From contig VWZP01002415.1 of the NCBI GenBank assembly GCA_013396995.1, positions 1,119,402 to 1,183,401 of the forward strand: DNA of 64,000 nucleotides, given 5' to 3'. The position numbers were made by a program, and so were the translations under genes. Positions 47,901 to 60,753 of the stretch are shown here, in pieces (within the stretch, counting starts at the first letter, position 1; each line of letters opens with the position of its first letter). Below the pieces are notes generated by a model. That model was not told the origin of the DNA. It saw nothing but the letters and a program-made list of their open reading frames with translations, and made no database searches. The DNA is from Dicaeum eximium. Taxonomy: Eukaryota > Chordata > Aves > Passeriformes > Dicaeidae.

Positions 47901-50410
47901 TTTAGGGATTATAGGACAGGAATATAGGGAAAAAAGACAAGAACAACTTCTCTGACACACTAATTGCTCTGATATTATTTAAGCCAAGCAGCCCTCATTC
48001 CTTTCACACAAAGCCCACAAAAACTGGTCTCCAGATGACTCTTACAGAGGCTAGGGAATAAGGATAAAGTAAAAAAGAAAGTCACAATCTTTGGAAGCCA
48101 CCTTTACTTGGGAGGGTGGTTACAAATTTAGTCTGTTATTCATGCCATCCTCTACCTGTAATTACTAGGATATCAACAACTGCTGAAAAGCTGTTGTATC
48201 TTGACTTTGGACACCCCATTTCTCTTACAAATATTATGTGATTATCCCTTTATCCCTGGCATTGTATGATCTATGCACACAGTTTAGAAGGGCTGACAGA
48301 GAGAGACTGGATGGAAGACAGGATTTTGGCTTTTGGCTTTCTGTTCTTATTCTTCATGTGAATGAGGAGTCTACTTTTTGCCCAGCATTGGCACTGGTGT
48401 AACAGTTGACATGAAAAGTTGTATATGGAAAGTTTTAGTTCGCCTCTGAGAACCAACAAAATGAAAAGAAGTAGGAGGCAAGATTAAATGAGACTTTCAA
48501 AATTATTATGAATTGGAACAGTCTAAAGAAGTTTTGAAATTTAACTGAAAGTAAGGTGCACATGGTTTTATTTGTTAGGTTTTTTATTGTTGTTGTTGTT
48601 TGTTTGTTTTATTTGGGTTTAAACTTTAACTTTTTGCAAAATTTTGGTTGATCTCTCTTAATTTTTAATTGATGAGGGTGGGAGCAGTTGTAACCTCTGC
48701 TAGTCTCCTCTCCAGGCCCAGCCTGAGAAAAGTGAAAGATACTTGTGATAAAAGTAACAGATTTTAAAAGTTATTTTTAAACCTTAAAATGGTACAATAA
48801 TCAGAGCTTCTAGTAACAACTAAGATAATGTTTTACATGTTTTTTGACTTAATCATGTATCTTTGAAGAACACCCTACCCCATATGTTTGAAGTATACAT
48901 GAAACTTGTCAGTTTTGAACAGGAGATACAATCAAGTTATATGTGAAATTGTTTACACAGCAAATTTTAAAAGATTTTGGAAAGCCTAATGGAACTTGCC
49001 TGAGGGCAGTTAGAATTTGCATTACAGCTTGCTGCATTTGTGACAAGTTGCTGAGTATCTCAGTTTAAAAAAATTGGAAGGGGATTTCCTACCTTCAGGA
49101 GTTCTAATCTATAACTGAGGTAGATTACTAAGGAGATATACCAATGCCCACTATATGTGTCAGCAAATTTCCCACCCCTACAAACAGATGGGAACATAAT
49201 TACATCACATCTACAGTCACTCATTTATCTGGCTTCTGTACATATTTGCATAATGTCCTGACAGGAACTTTAAAGACCTGAGATTTTTAAAGAGCTTATG
49301 AAAATATTATTCTTAAATGATAATGAACTGTTATAGCCCAAATTTCTATCATACCTGCATGAAATTTATAAGAACAGATGCTTTTGTTGCTGCTATGAAA
49401 GCACAGCAGAAAGCAAGAGAGAAAAGAGTGATTTCATGTGTTGGTAGCTTTCAGTGAATTGGCCAGGTATGTGTCTGTATTGTGCTATCTGCTCTTATTT
49501 ATCTCCTTAACCCACAGCATTTAGATGGCATAATTTCTCATACTGTGCAGATGATGGTACCACATTCTGTAGAAAGAAAGTATTTCTCTATCAAATGTCA
49601 CTATTTCTAACAAAAAACGAAGTGAAAAAAAAAATCTTTAAAGTCTTGTTCAATAACTTGAAGAAGACAGAATTAAACATATGAAGAGAAATTATGAAAA
49701 TGTCTGTAAGCTATATATGCATCAGTACTTAATCATTGCTTTCCCCAATGTGACAGTTCATGGTTTTTCTCTTGGTCACCAATGTCTGGGGTTTGGTTTT
49801 TTCTTTTTCTTTTTTTTTTTAAATCTACTGCATGCAAGCTTTATTCTTGCTTGTACAGAATGTGCTTTTACTTTGCAAATGAATATGCAAACTTTGCCTT
49901 CTAGTTAAAGGGGAAAAAAAAAGACACTCTAAAATTCTGTTTCAATTTTTTTTCCCCCAAATCAATTTCCTCAGTATCAAGTTTCAGGAAAGTGTTTCTT
50001 AAATTAAATATTCAATTCGTAGCCCAGATGTGTTTTATGCTCTTTTACACTGTACATATCTCAGCACTAGTGGCATTTTAATGCTCTGAGTTCTGTAGGG
50101 CTTTTTTTTCCTACCTCGCTTTTTCCCTTTGCTCCCCCATCTGACCCTTCTGACCTTTGCTAAAATCTTCACCATGGTGTAGAGGTGATAATTGACTGCT
50201 TTCTGAAAGACACTTTTTGTATCAGCTGAGTGCCGCTGTTTGAGATGTGAACACGTTTTATGGACAGACTCAAAGGCTGGTTGTGCTCAGTCATATGTGC
50301 AAAAAAATACATTGTTAGTCGGCTGTAATCCCTAGCCCATGGTGGTTTTCTCCAGTTTATATGTAAGAAGAGTTGTGCTTATTTAACCACAGAGCAGATG
50401 TGGGGCCTAA

Positions 50411-50465
50411 GGGCCTGATCCAAAGCCGTTGAAATCAACTGGAATCCTACCGGAGGTTTTAATGG
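50411..50465 (+). repeat. Ancient amniote interspersed repeat scrap
   Basis: The string 'gggcctgatccaaagccgttgaaatcaactgg' closely follows the reptile and bird repeat core 'GGGCCTGATCCAAAGCCCATTGAAGTCAATGG'. Only one arm of what is normally a palindromic core is visible. This is the clearest of the old amniote scraps in the window. Confidence 0.5.
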
Positions 50466-51029
50466 CCCTACATGTTTAGATAAAACACCTGACTCATTTT
50501 TATGAAAACTAAACAAACAAATGAAAAGCAACTTATTTTTTCTTTCCTCACTCCTTTCCCATTTGCCTCAGGAGGAATATCCTGACCTGTACTCTAAATA
50601 CAATGTAAACAGTTTAATAACCCCCACCTGACAACTATTCTGTTAAGAAAGCGTTGTAATAGAAAGCTGGAACATGGTTTTATAGCACTGGGGTGGCTAC
50701 AGTGCTTTTAGCACTATGAACATTTTCTGATAATACTTTGCAGGGAAAGGTTGACGTGTTTGCACAGAAAACAGTTTGTACACAGTATGGTCTTAGGACT
50801 ACATGCTAAAAATATCTGTGTAGTCAGTGTAGTCTATTTGTGAAATATAGCAGGAGAAAATATTTATGAGCACCACAGGACATGAAGCTCAAAGTGCAGT
50901 CGTTTCTAAATGAAAATTATGTGACAGTTCATCAGTATTTAATGCTAACATTGCTTGATCTAGACATAAAGAATTTAGCAGCCATTTATCATAACATACA
51001 GTACTGTTCATTTCCTGATTTGCTTAGAA

Positions 51030-51360
51030 TACATTGATATTTTAATCTCAACAGGAGCCACAGGTCTAATTTTAGCTATTTAATGAAAGGAAAATCCAGC
51101 GAGAGAGGGATTTTTCACATGGCTATTAGAAGCCTACTCTCACAACTTGAATTGGTTGGTCTTTTTAATGCGCGCTCCCAGAAGCCACTGCTTGGTCCCT
51201 GCGCCAGATGCAGGTGTTCCCTTGTGCTGTCAGCCAGGAATGATTAATGAGGATTTGCCCCTACTGAAAGCAGTCTTTGGAGCATTGTTCAGGGCATCTG
51301 TGGAACTGTCGGGGGAGACAAGGACACAAGTGAACAACCAATTATTTGGCCATCACTGAG
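51030..51360. promoter_or_regulatory. Candidate cis-regulatory block
   Basis: This non-repetitive block has homeodomain-type words (gtctaattttag, agctatttaatg, accaattatttgg), an unusual GCGCGC string near 51170, a TGATTAATGA near 51240 and locally raised GC. A plus-strand frame of 70 codons spans part of it (51147-51359) but has no splice context or recognisable similarity. The regulatory reading is inference from composition. Confidence 0.2.
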
Positions 51361-51474
51361 GCAGCATGAAAAAGACATCAAATTGGACAGAGGAGCAAAG
51401 CTTTTGTTTCATGATCATATTTTTAGGTGTTAATAGTAACAGAGGAATTCTACCTGTTTTGTTTTGTCTTTTCC

Positions 51475-51521
51475 TTTTTTTTTTTTNNNNNNNNNNNNNN
51501 TTTTTTTTTTTTTTTTTTTTT
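51475..51521. other. Poly-T run interrupted by a 14-N gap
   Basis: Twelve T bases precede 14 unknown bases (51487-51500) and 21 T bases follow, then a G-rich stretch with three GGGG runs. A homopolymer next to a G-rich tract is a typical cause of sequence drop-out, so the gap length is unreliable. Confidence 0.9.
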
Positions 51522-51659
51522 AGGGGAGAGGGGAGGGGCTCGAGTACTGTGCAAAAGAAACAGACAAAAACTGATCACAGTCCTTTAAAAGTGTTGAAGG
51601 GAGGAAAACATACAGAATTGATTTTTTGGCAGTTGCACCATGTGTATAAAGAAACACCA

Positions 51660-52270
51660 TTTTGCTCAGCTAACATTAGGGAGCGAGAAATAAGAATCCT
51701 GTGAGGAGGAGGGTTTCTTATGCAGGGAGCTTCTTAATAGCTGTCCTAATACAACAGTTCAGGAGCCGGGGCTTTAACATGTGGTAGTGCAGGGAAGTGT
51801 TGCATTAGGATTCTGGAAAAGAAAATGTGAGGAAACAAAACCAGAAGACATTTGCAAGATTGAGTTCAGCATTCATCCTGCATCCCTCTTTCTGTCTCAA
51901 GGAAAACACACTCAGGTGCAGAAGAGTAAAGGAAAAAAAGAGGAAGAGAACTAAAAGCGCTCTGCCTAGGATTAGACTTCGGCATTTTTATATTTACCAA
52001 GATTTGTGATTATAAATACTAATTTTAAACTAGAGGGAAAGGATTTTCAGAACAATCCAATTACTGAATGAATTATTTGTAAAATACATAATATGCTCCA
52101 TCCTGTCAAGCCTCTTTTTAGCACAGTATTAAAAATAAAAAAGTTAATTATTGCAGCTTAATTCTAATGAGGAAAATAATGTTTTAGTGACTAATAATAA
52201 ATATAGAACAATTTCTACTGAGGTATTGTAATTAATATTTATAGTGGCTAATTCATAACCTCAGAAGTTT
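51660..52270. promoter_or_regulatory. Candidate cis-regulatory block rich in TAAT words
   Basis: The right half packs many homeodomain-type cores (ccaattactg, gttaattattg, cttaattc, gtaattaatat, gctaattcat) within about 250 bp, after a less AT-rich left half containing 'aaaagcgctctgcctagg'. It has no repeat signature. Clusters like this are common in conserved developmental enhancers, but they also occur by chance in AT-rich DNA. Confidence 0.2.
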
Positions 52271-52422
52271 CTCTGACCCCACACATTCATGCAAGGAAAG
52301 GAGTTTGGATCCTGAAAAAATTACCAATAATCATTCTAAAGTATTCCTTAATGAAGAAGAAATTTATATTTCTAATGTAACAGTTTAGCTACATTTGAGT
52401 ATCTGGATTTAGATTAATTTTT

Positions 52423-52468
52423 GGGGATTTTGGGGATTTAGTTTTTGGGGATAAAAATTTTTTTGGGG
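52423..52468 (+). other. Four GGGG runs in degenerate TTTTGGGGAT repeats
   Basis: GGGG occurs at 52423-52426, 52432-52435, 52447-52450 and 52465-52468, each preceded by T runs and followed by AT. Loops of 5, 11 and 14 bases would allow only a long-loop G-quadruplex. It looks like an expanded and decayed 9- to 10-bp unit. Confidence 0.6.
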
Positions 52469-55400
52469 ATTTTTTCAGATTATTTATCATTTAATGGCTG
52501 TAATTAATCAAGAAGGACTCATGGCATTCATAAAATTATTTGAGTCTCTTAAGAAAAAGGCTAGTTTCCTTACCCAGCTGATTTTTAGGAAATTTTAGTA
52601 AGCAAAAAGTTTTTGCCTGCCTCACATTTAGAATGAGTTGCTGCAGGTAAAAATTTGACTTATGATGCTCAGATTTTCAAAATATTCCATCTCAGTGTCA
52701 AATGGCTGGGTCTGAAATCTGAACGGTCAACTGTTCTATCTACTATAACAGTCAGCTGTTTCTATCTACTATAATATAATAATTTTATTAGAAAATAAAG
52801 TTTAAAACAATAATTAAAAACAAAGTATTTAACAGCCACTTGAAAAAGGAAAAAACAATGTAATACACATGCAAATTAAGCCTTTGTATTTAAAGAATAT
52901 CCCAAATTCCTTTATACCACCCAGATGAGAGTTTTGATCAGAAGGAAATTACTAAACAACCTAAGAATCTTTAGGATATTCCAGCATTTCTGATAATTGT
53001 GCAAAGCATACTCTAGAATTTTGTGTTGGGAATAGCTTCCACAGAGCCCTTGAACTGCAGTACTGCAGGTCTGTCCTTTTCCAGGAGTACAGCCATCTGT
53101 TACTCTTTGCAAAGAGCATTGACACTTGAAGCAGAGCTTTGTCCCCTCGTGCCTTTGGTATATGTGTGTTGGGAACTTGTGCTGGAACATACAGTGGCTT
53201 TATGAGTAGCTCTAATTTCAGTGTACAGACACACTCAACTCCCTTTGCTTCTTGTCAGGAAGAGACAATAGCATCAACAACGTGCCCCTGTCTGACATTA
53301 CCCAATGGAAGAACAGTCTCAGACTCCTCCTGGGCATGATGGAAGTGATGGAAGCTAAGTATTTCCAGGATCTAAAGGAAGGATTATAGTATCCCTAAAG
53401 AGAATATTTGCTTGTGACTGTCAAAGTGCTCAACTGGGTTTCCTAATCTAGATAAGTAAATAGAAAGGAAACTTCCTGCTGCTGTAGACAGTGCTGAAGA
53501 CTGCACCTTTTCCTGCCAGGTACAAACTTTGCCACAGGTATTCAATGGTTCCTCATCACTCTGTTGGATTACTTCAGACTCTTCTGCCTGGAGTTGTCAG
53601 TTGGAGAGAATAGAAATATCTATAAATAAATTTTCAAGACGAAATGTCTGAGTAACCTAAAGCAGAGCACAGCTCTGTGCCAGCAGCGTACAGCATCGGA
53701 ATGTCCTCCAGGATGTGGGCATTCTCTCCAAACCTCCTGGTGGCTGAGCACCTTTGGGATGGGGCTACTGTGAGCCCCCATGGGTGGTCCCATAGGAAAA
53801 AAAGTCAAGGCAATATTTTAAAGACAGGACTGAATTCTTTTAGTGGCAGTTCTTTGGGCTGAAAATAGGGATAGGGTTTGCCAGGTAGTGCCCATCTTTT
53901 TACATATCATTTCCTCCAGTACAGTGACATCTCTTCCATCCATGACATTCTTCTGCAATCTGCATGCTTTTCAAAAATAATAACATTTATTCCAGTGCTT
54001 GTGCTCAGGTTGATACATGTTGTATTTTGATGTTTTCCCTGTAAACTCTTATGTATGTATTTTCATGATACTTCAATAAAAACACCAAAATTTAACTTCA
54101 AAGCAAACCAAAAACAGTGGGCAAGAACATATGGAAAGGGATAAACCCATTAACATCTTTATTATGAGTGTTGCTTGTTCAAAATACCAGCTTTGATTTA
54201 GCTTTATCTACTGCAGATTTATTTCACAAAACAATAAAAAAATTCTGAAGCTGTCACTTCTGTTTTTACAAAGATCTCTAATACTCTGCAGACTGCATAG
54301 ACTATGAAGTAGTGGATTAGTATGAGGTTAGTATCTGTGAGATGATTTTCTTCCATGTTCTCATGGATCTTTGCAGTTCTTTTGATGAAAAAAAAGTTTA
54401 TTTTTCTTTAAATAGCATAGCTACTGTAATAAATTCTTAGGGAATAAAAACAAGCAGAGAAAAATCATTAAAGCTCAAATTTTTTTTAGCTTTCAGTATC
54501 TAATATTTAGCTTTCATTTCATGCTGGAAAGAATGAGCATTTTTAGAAACATGCTATGGTTATGGGTGAGTGTTTACTTATTTTATTTATGCTAAGTAAA
54601 ATCTAACAGCTCAAGGATTCAGGAGTGTCAGGAGCTGTCTTTTGTAGAGCTTTTCACCATCAGGATTTCTCCCTTTGTCCCTTCTCTTACTAGTTTAACA
54701 CAGCCTGATGAGTCTAGTCACTACAGCCAGTGTGTCTCTGCTGGGGGTGACAGTGATGAAACTCCCAAGACTTTTGTGGCTGTTATTGTTCCAGGCCTGA
54801 AATGAAGGGAGGCTGCAGACAACTGGGGCAATGCCATTAGAAACTCATCACCACTGGTTGTTAATGAACCATTTGATAAAGCAGGAGGAATTCTCTCTGC
54901 TGTTTGCACTAACCACTAACAACAACAACAATAAAAAGGGCAAGGCTAAAGGTTTGGATGCAAAAATACTCCCCCTTGCAGAAGCAGTGTGAATCAGCTG
55001 CAGTTTGTTTTGTTATCATGCACATGACCTGGTATAGGGATAGGCAGGGTGGGCAGGGATTTTGCAGATGACATCTCAATATTGATTTTATAAAACAATG
55101 CTGGTCCATTATTAGTTTGGCTGCAAAAACTGCAGTGTGAACTACTTAAGGTGTGGCTCTCTGGCAGCAGAGGATTGTGAGGCTAAATATGACTTCAGTT
55201 CCTTTACCCTTGATAGCTGCTTTTTGCACCTGAAATCCCAGAGCTAAGTTTGGTAAGGTTGTGCTCACACATAGGTATGTATTCACTTATAAAATCTTTT
55301 TTGTCCAAAAATCCGTCTTATATCCATAGAAAACTAGCTACAGATTTTATAAACATCATTTGTTTGTTCAGCTTTTATTTCTCTTCTGTACTTAGGAGCA

Positions 55401-56836
55401 GGTTACACTTAGGACTGATGTGTGAGGTCAAAGGGCTTTGCTTGTCTTGTAGCCCCCAGATGGCATTTTCCCCAGCATACTTCCCCACCATTTCTTGACT
55501 GGACTTCTTTCTAGTCCCTCATGTCATGCAGGTTTTTTAAAACTCTTAATACTACCTTGTGCACATATTCTTTTCCCTTTTCCTCCCTCCACCTCCTCAC
55601 ATCCTCCATTCATGCATTCCCTTTGCATCCTATTTCAACCCATGCACTTTTTCCTGTCTTTTTTCCCCCACACCTTTGTTTGTCTTCCATTCAACTGGGA
55701 AAATAATGTTCTTCACACCTAAGGAAGCAGTTCTTTACTAATGATGGTGAAATTTCAGCATTCACATATATGCTGGAAGTAACAATGTGGTTAAGGGCCA
55801 CTGACTATTTTTCTAGAGAGAGGATATTTAAATTAAGAGTCTTTCCTAAACTTTCTTTTTAATGTACAATTATTTAGCTTAAAATTACTCAGTATCAGAA
55901 TATGAATTGCACAAAATATTTTTCAGTATTTGGATGGATTATGAAGCCTCGCCTTATATATCTTGATTGCTACCATTTTTTTTGCATTTGTATGAACCGG
56001 CAAGCTTTACCACTTGTGTGTGTTCACTTCAGTATTAAGTTCTTGACTACCTCAGCTTATTTTATTGTCCTTTGCAGTGCTATGTTAATGGCAAGCATAG
56101 CAGCACCAGTTGCATATATTTGTTTGAATGCTAGCCATCATATGATCCTTACTTAAACCACATTTTAGCTTATTATTGGAAGCTTTTAAAATGCAGACAA
56201 TGTTCCAAATTCATATTAGAAGTAAAAAAATGGATTATCAGATTATTTTGGCCGAATAAAAGATGCCATGCTTTGCTGGAAAGAAAGGGAAACCACATCT
56301 GAGCTGGGATGTAGATGGTTAAAATAAGTGGTGCTCTGTAAGAATTAACAGAAAAAAAAAAAAAGTAGAGAAAGAGTATTTCTTATGAACTACCAGAGCC
56401 TAGCATTTTCATAAACCATAATCTTGATGGCATATCTTGAATATTAATGAGATAATGATTGTAAGAATACCAATATAAAAATATTTCAGATGATAATTTC
56501 TGAGGTTTGTATTGCCCCATTCCACCTATCAACCTATAGGAAGTCAAAGGACATTTTAAAAGAGGTTTATTAAAATCAATTGCATTTGAAAAGACTATCT
56601 ACATTTCAGGGGTTGCTTCAGGTTCTTCCCCTATGGATATAGCTTATCTTTGTTTTCAGAATTGCAAAAGCCAAAAGTACAGTCTGTAAGTTTGAGTGAA
56701 CTTTCTTCACCTAATTTCAAATCTGCTTGAACTTAGTGACTTTGTATATTTGATTTAAGCTTCTTGGAGATTGCATTCAATAAAGGAGAAGAGTACAGGT
56801 GAAGGGAGAAGAGACAGAAATATCCAAGAAAAAAAA

Positions 56837-56840
<4 letters not shown>

Positions 56841-56868
<28 letters not shown>
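56841..56868. repeat. (TA)14 microsatellite
   Basis: Fourteen perfect TA dinucleotides. Simple repeat that is likely length-variable. Confidence 0.95.
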
Positions 56869-57794
56869 CTACATGTGAATTACTTGCTTCTTTTTTAGTA
56901 TCTTTGTGTGTTTTGCAGCATAGAAGTTTTCTGTGGAGGAAAAAAAAAATCAAGTAGCCATTTTTGGACTTAATAGAATCATGCACAATCTGTTTTTTCC
57001 TTCATCAGCTGCAGCCTTAGCAGACAACTAGATCTTATGATTTATTTGTCCAGCCTTGCAAGATATTCTTCCAAAAGTGAATCATGGTATGCCAGAAGAC
57101 ACATGAAATGGAGTGATCTATGTTTTTCGTCTCTTATTGTCTACTAGAAAGTCTGTCCATTCCTGATTTTAATCACACTCACTTAGTGGTCAAGCTAATT
57201 CACCCTGCCAGCCAGATGATCTAGTTTGGTGTCCACTGCAGTTATTAGAGGCTGGAGGTCAAACCTTTTATCTATTTTTGCCAAACTCAGTGGGACAGAG
57301 TTTCTTGCTGGAAGTCTTTGGAACGAGGCGATAAATCTTATTGCTAATATCCCAGTAGGTAGTAACATGTCTTCCTACAGGCATATCTTCAGAATTTTTC
57401 CAGGCTCTGTGAACATAAAGAAAAACTTTTGAAAATCCTATGGGGATTTTGTTTGATTTTTATATCTGTCATAAAAGTATCTCTGCTTACTCAAAGCTTA
57501 ATTGTGAATTGTCAGCACAGAGTCTTCCAAGATTTTGTCTTCATTTTCATGTCCATAAAAAAAGAATGTAATTGAACCATGCTTGCAATTTTATGCCTGC
57601 TTGTGTGTACAGGTAGTTTTTTGTGGTCTACATTGCTTGCAATAGTTTGGTATTATGCCAGAACCCACTAAAAAACAATGCACGTGGATCTGGGGAATGC
57701 CACACTACAGAGAACTTGCTTTGCCTGACAGTAATTCTTGGATGGTGAAGAGCAGTGATTTTCTACCTAGGATCTGAATCAATGGACACAGACA

Positions 57795-58797
57795 GAGTTG
57801 TGGTCAGTGACTCTATGACCAGATGCAGCCCAGTAATGAGTAGTGTCCCTCAGGGCTCTGTCTTGGGACTGGCGCTCTTCAATATCTTCATCAGTAACAG
57901 AGTGAGATCAAGTGCACCCTCAGCAGATTTGCAGATGACACAAATCTGAGTGGTGAAGTTGACACACCTGAAGGATGGGATGCCATCCAGGGGGACCTGG
58001 ATAAACTCGAGAAGTGGGCCCATGAGAACCTTGTGAGGTGCAACAAATCCAAGTGCAAGGTGCTGCACCTGGGCTGGGGCAAACCCAGACATGAGCACAG
58101 ACTGGGAGAAGAACTTATGGAGAGCAGCCCAGCAGAGAAGGCCTTGGGGATTCTGATGGACATGAGCTGGCAATGTGCACTCATGGGCAGGGAGCCAGCT
58201 GTATCCTGGGCTGTATCAAAAGAGGGGTGGCCAGCAGGGCAAAGGAGGTGATTCTCTCCCTCTTCTTTGCCTTCATGAGACCCCACCTGGAGTGCTGCAT
58301 CCAATTCTGGTGTTGCCACATAAGAAACACATGGACCTATTAGAGCAGGTCCAGAGGAAGCCACAAAGATGATCAGAGGTCAGGATCACCTCTCCTGTGA
58401 GGACAGGCTGAGAGAGGTTGTTCAGCATTGAGAAGAGAATTTTCTCTCTCTTCCAGGGACACCTCACTGCAGCCTTTTAGTACTTTAAGAGGGCTCATAA
58501 AAGAGAGAGAGAGACTTTTTACATGGGCAGACAGTGATAGGAGAAGGGGGAACAGTTTTAAATAGAAAGAGAGATTTAGGTTTGATGTTAAGAAGAAATT
58601 CTTTACTCTGAGGGTTGAGAGGCACTGAAAAAGATTACACAGAGAAGTTGTGAATGCCGTATTCCTGGAAGTGTTCAAGGCCATGTTAGACAGGACTTGG
58701 AGCAACCTGATCTAGTGGGTGGCATCTCTGCCCATGCAGGGAGTTTTGAAGTAGATGATCTTTCAGGTCCCATCCAATCCAAACCACTCTGATTCCA
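57795..58797 (+). mobile_element. CR1 LINE (copy C), plus strand, 5'-truncated with complete 3' end
   Basis: The plus strand follows CR1 ORF2 from PQGSVLGxxLFNIFIS (about 57848-57895), through FADDT at 57928-57942 with the catalytic aspartates intact, to the 'RCNKSKCKVLHLGWG' and 'LGILMDMSWQCAL' regions, and the 'HLE.CIQFW' region near 58290. It ends in a full 3' UTR with 'gtagatgatctttcaggtcccatcc' and a decayed 'accactctgattcc' tail at about 58797. Frameshifts separate the coding blocks, so no ORF2 protein is possible. A 157-codon frame on the opposite strand (58364-57891) is only the antisense shadow. It is similar in age to copy D. Confidence 0.9.
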
Positions 58798-60753
58798 GGA
58801 TTTGAAATCCTGTGGGGAACAGTACATGACTTTTGAGCTGGCTGCAAAAAGGTGACTTGAAAGAAGCTTTTATGTTACACCAAGGTTTATGTGAAATTTG
58901 GTATTTATGGGTCAAAACCAATAAAGCCACCTGTGTACAACTGTAAAATGGCTTATGCTTTGCTTTGTCTCTAAGCATTAATTTGAGATCTAAGGTTCAC
59001 ATTGCCTAGAGCCTTTGTGGATACTGTGAAAACTTGCTTCATTTTTTTTTCTGTTATTGAGCTGACAGCCAGATTAAATGTTGATTGTAAAGTTCTTTCC
59101 CTCTCCCTACTACTGCACTTACTGCATCCTGGCCAAATGAAATTACATGGTTGTAAAATAGAGGTAGCTTTATAACATAACTTATTATAATATATTCATA
59201 TTATATAAAAGATTCAAAAATTATAATGTAAATTTATTATAATAAAAGGCATTGCAAGAGTAAAGATGTTTTAAAAGAATGGATTAATTGTGAAATTGTC
59301 ATAGCAGTAGAAATCTTGTAATCCCCACGCAGGGCCCAGCTGGGCTAGTCTACCCACATAATGCTTATTGTACCCTGCAGACTAACCAGCTCTGATTCAC
59401 ACAATTAATTGCTTTTAATTGTAGTTGTTTTAGCAATTCTCAGCTTTGGTTTTTCTGACACACTGGTTACTGTGCAGTCAGTACTAAGGGTCATCCCTCA
59501 GGTTTTTTGGGTTCTTTGGTTGTTTGGTGGTCTTGGGGTTTTTGTTTGTTTTGCCAAAAGTATCTCATCTCCCATAGGTCTTTATAACTATCTGAAAATG
59601 TCACCTTCTTATTCTCTACACAGATGCATCTAGTTCATTTTCCCTTTCCAGGGTCGCCTCTGCTTCCACCAACACAACAAGAGAAGAACCAGTTCAGGAA
59701 TTACATTTCACCACTCTGTCCACATTTAATAATCAATGATGAGTCTTTCACATTCACAGCAAGATCCTTGGAATACCTTTTGAAGAAGAAAGAAGCAATG
59801 AGCTAGGGTTTATATCACAATTCTTTTGGCTCAAACTGGGGGATAGGCATTGAGTTTGCTGTAATTCCTGAAAAGGAGAAATTTTTTGATGCTTTTTCTT
59901 CCAGCAAAGGATTAGTTGATGACTTATTCTTTCCAAATATAAGAAGGTAGCTCAGATTCTATTTCTCCTCTGATAGGGAACCAGCCAGCCTGGTGGACAA
60001 CGAGCAACACAGTGCAGCTTCGTTGCTCCAGCACTACATTTTTTGAACTAAGTCCAGAAATATGAAATGTTGTCTCAACTCTGTTCCATAATTGAAAAGT
60101 GAAAAACAAATTTTATATCTCTCCTTCTTTTCTACAAGTCTTCAAAGGAGCCTGCAGTGCAATATGTAGAACACCCACAGCACTGTATCCTAAACTGCAA
60201 TTAGCTCTGAGAAAGAACTGTAACCATGAAATACACATTTTAGACCATCAAGGAATACAAATGCTTCTTTCTAAATTATTCTTTATTATGATGTAATTGC
60301 CTAATTTTGATTTTGCCTTAGCACATGCTGAGAAACTCCAAGTAGACTGCTGTATTGTGCGTTGATTTTCTTCTATGAATTCCTGCTGAGACAAATATTA
60401 GAACATATTTAATACAAATACACATTTATTCAATGTATATGTTCATATAAATACTAAAAACAAGTGTTCTAAAACTTCTATATTATAGACTGAAAAGGAC
60501 TTGAAAGACTGCTTTGTGGAACATATGCTGTCTTTTTTTCCACCAAATAAATCAATTTGCTTTAATTATTTTTTAAATTAAGTTCATAGAGGTATGTCAT
60601 GACTTTTGAAGGTGACTTTTTGACAATAGAAGTACAGGATAGAGTATAATTCCTTAGGTATATTTTTCCTGAGTTGATTTATAGTGAGAAGAAATGTCCC
60701 AGCTCTGTTACAGTCATATTTTCTGACCTTGGTCAAACTGCTTAAATTGTCTG

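Larger units (their letters stand above)
44930..51474. other. Unique AT-rich non-coding DNA
   Basis: No coding or RNA gene is seen. A run of C followed by CACACA lies at 46244-46256, and T/G-rich tracts lie at 48577-48620 and 49790-49822. An ancient amniote repeat scrap is at 50411-50465. The block around 50120-50360 is non-repetitive and moderately GC-balanced but shows no specific signal. Frames are at most 103 codons and look random. Confidence 0.6.
51524..57794. other. Unique AT-rich non-coding DNA
   Basis: No gene is recognisable. The first part (51660-52270) looks regulatory and is listed separately. A duplicated 'tctatctactataa' string lies near 52735-52775, a G-run cluster at 52423-52468 and a TA repeat at 56841. 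The frames at 53.0-53.9 kb and 55.2-56.2 kb are short and lack splice signals or domain resemblance. Confidence 0.6.

Noticed and set aside
52423..52468. TTTTGGGG units as a telomere-like sequence
   Set aside because: TTTTGGGG is a ciliate telomere unit, vertebrate telomeres are TTAGGG, and the copies here are few and irregular.
57891..58364. 157-codon minus-strand open frame
   Set aside because: It is the antisense shadow of plus-strand CR1 copy C.
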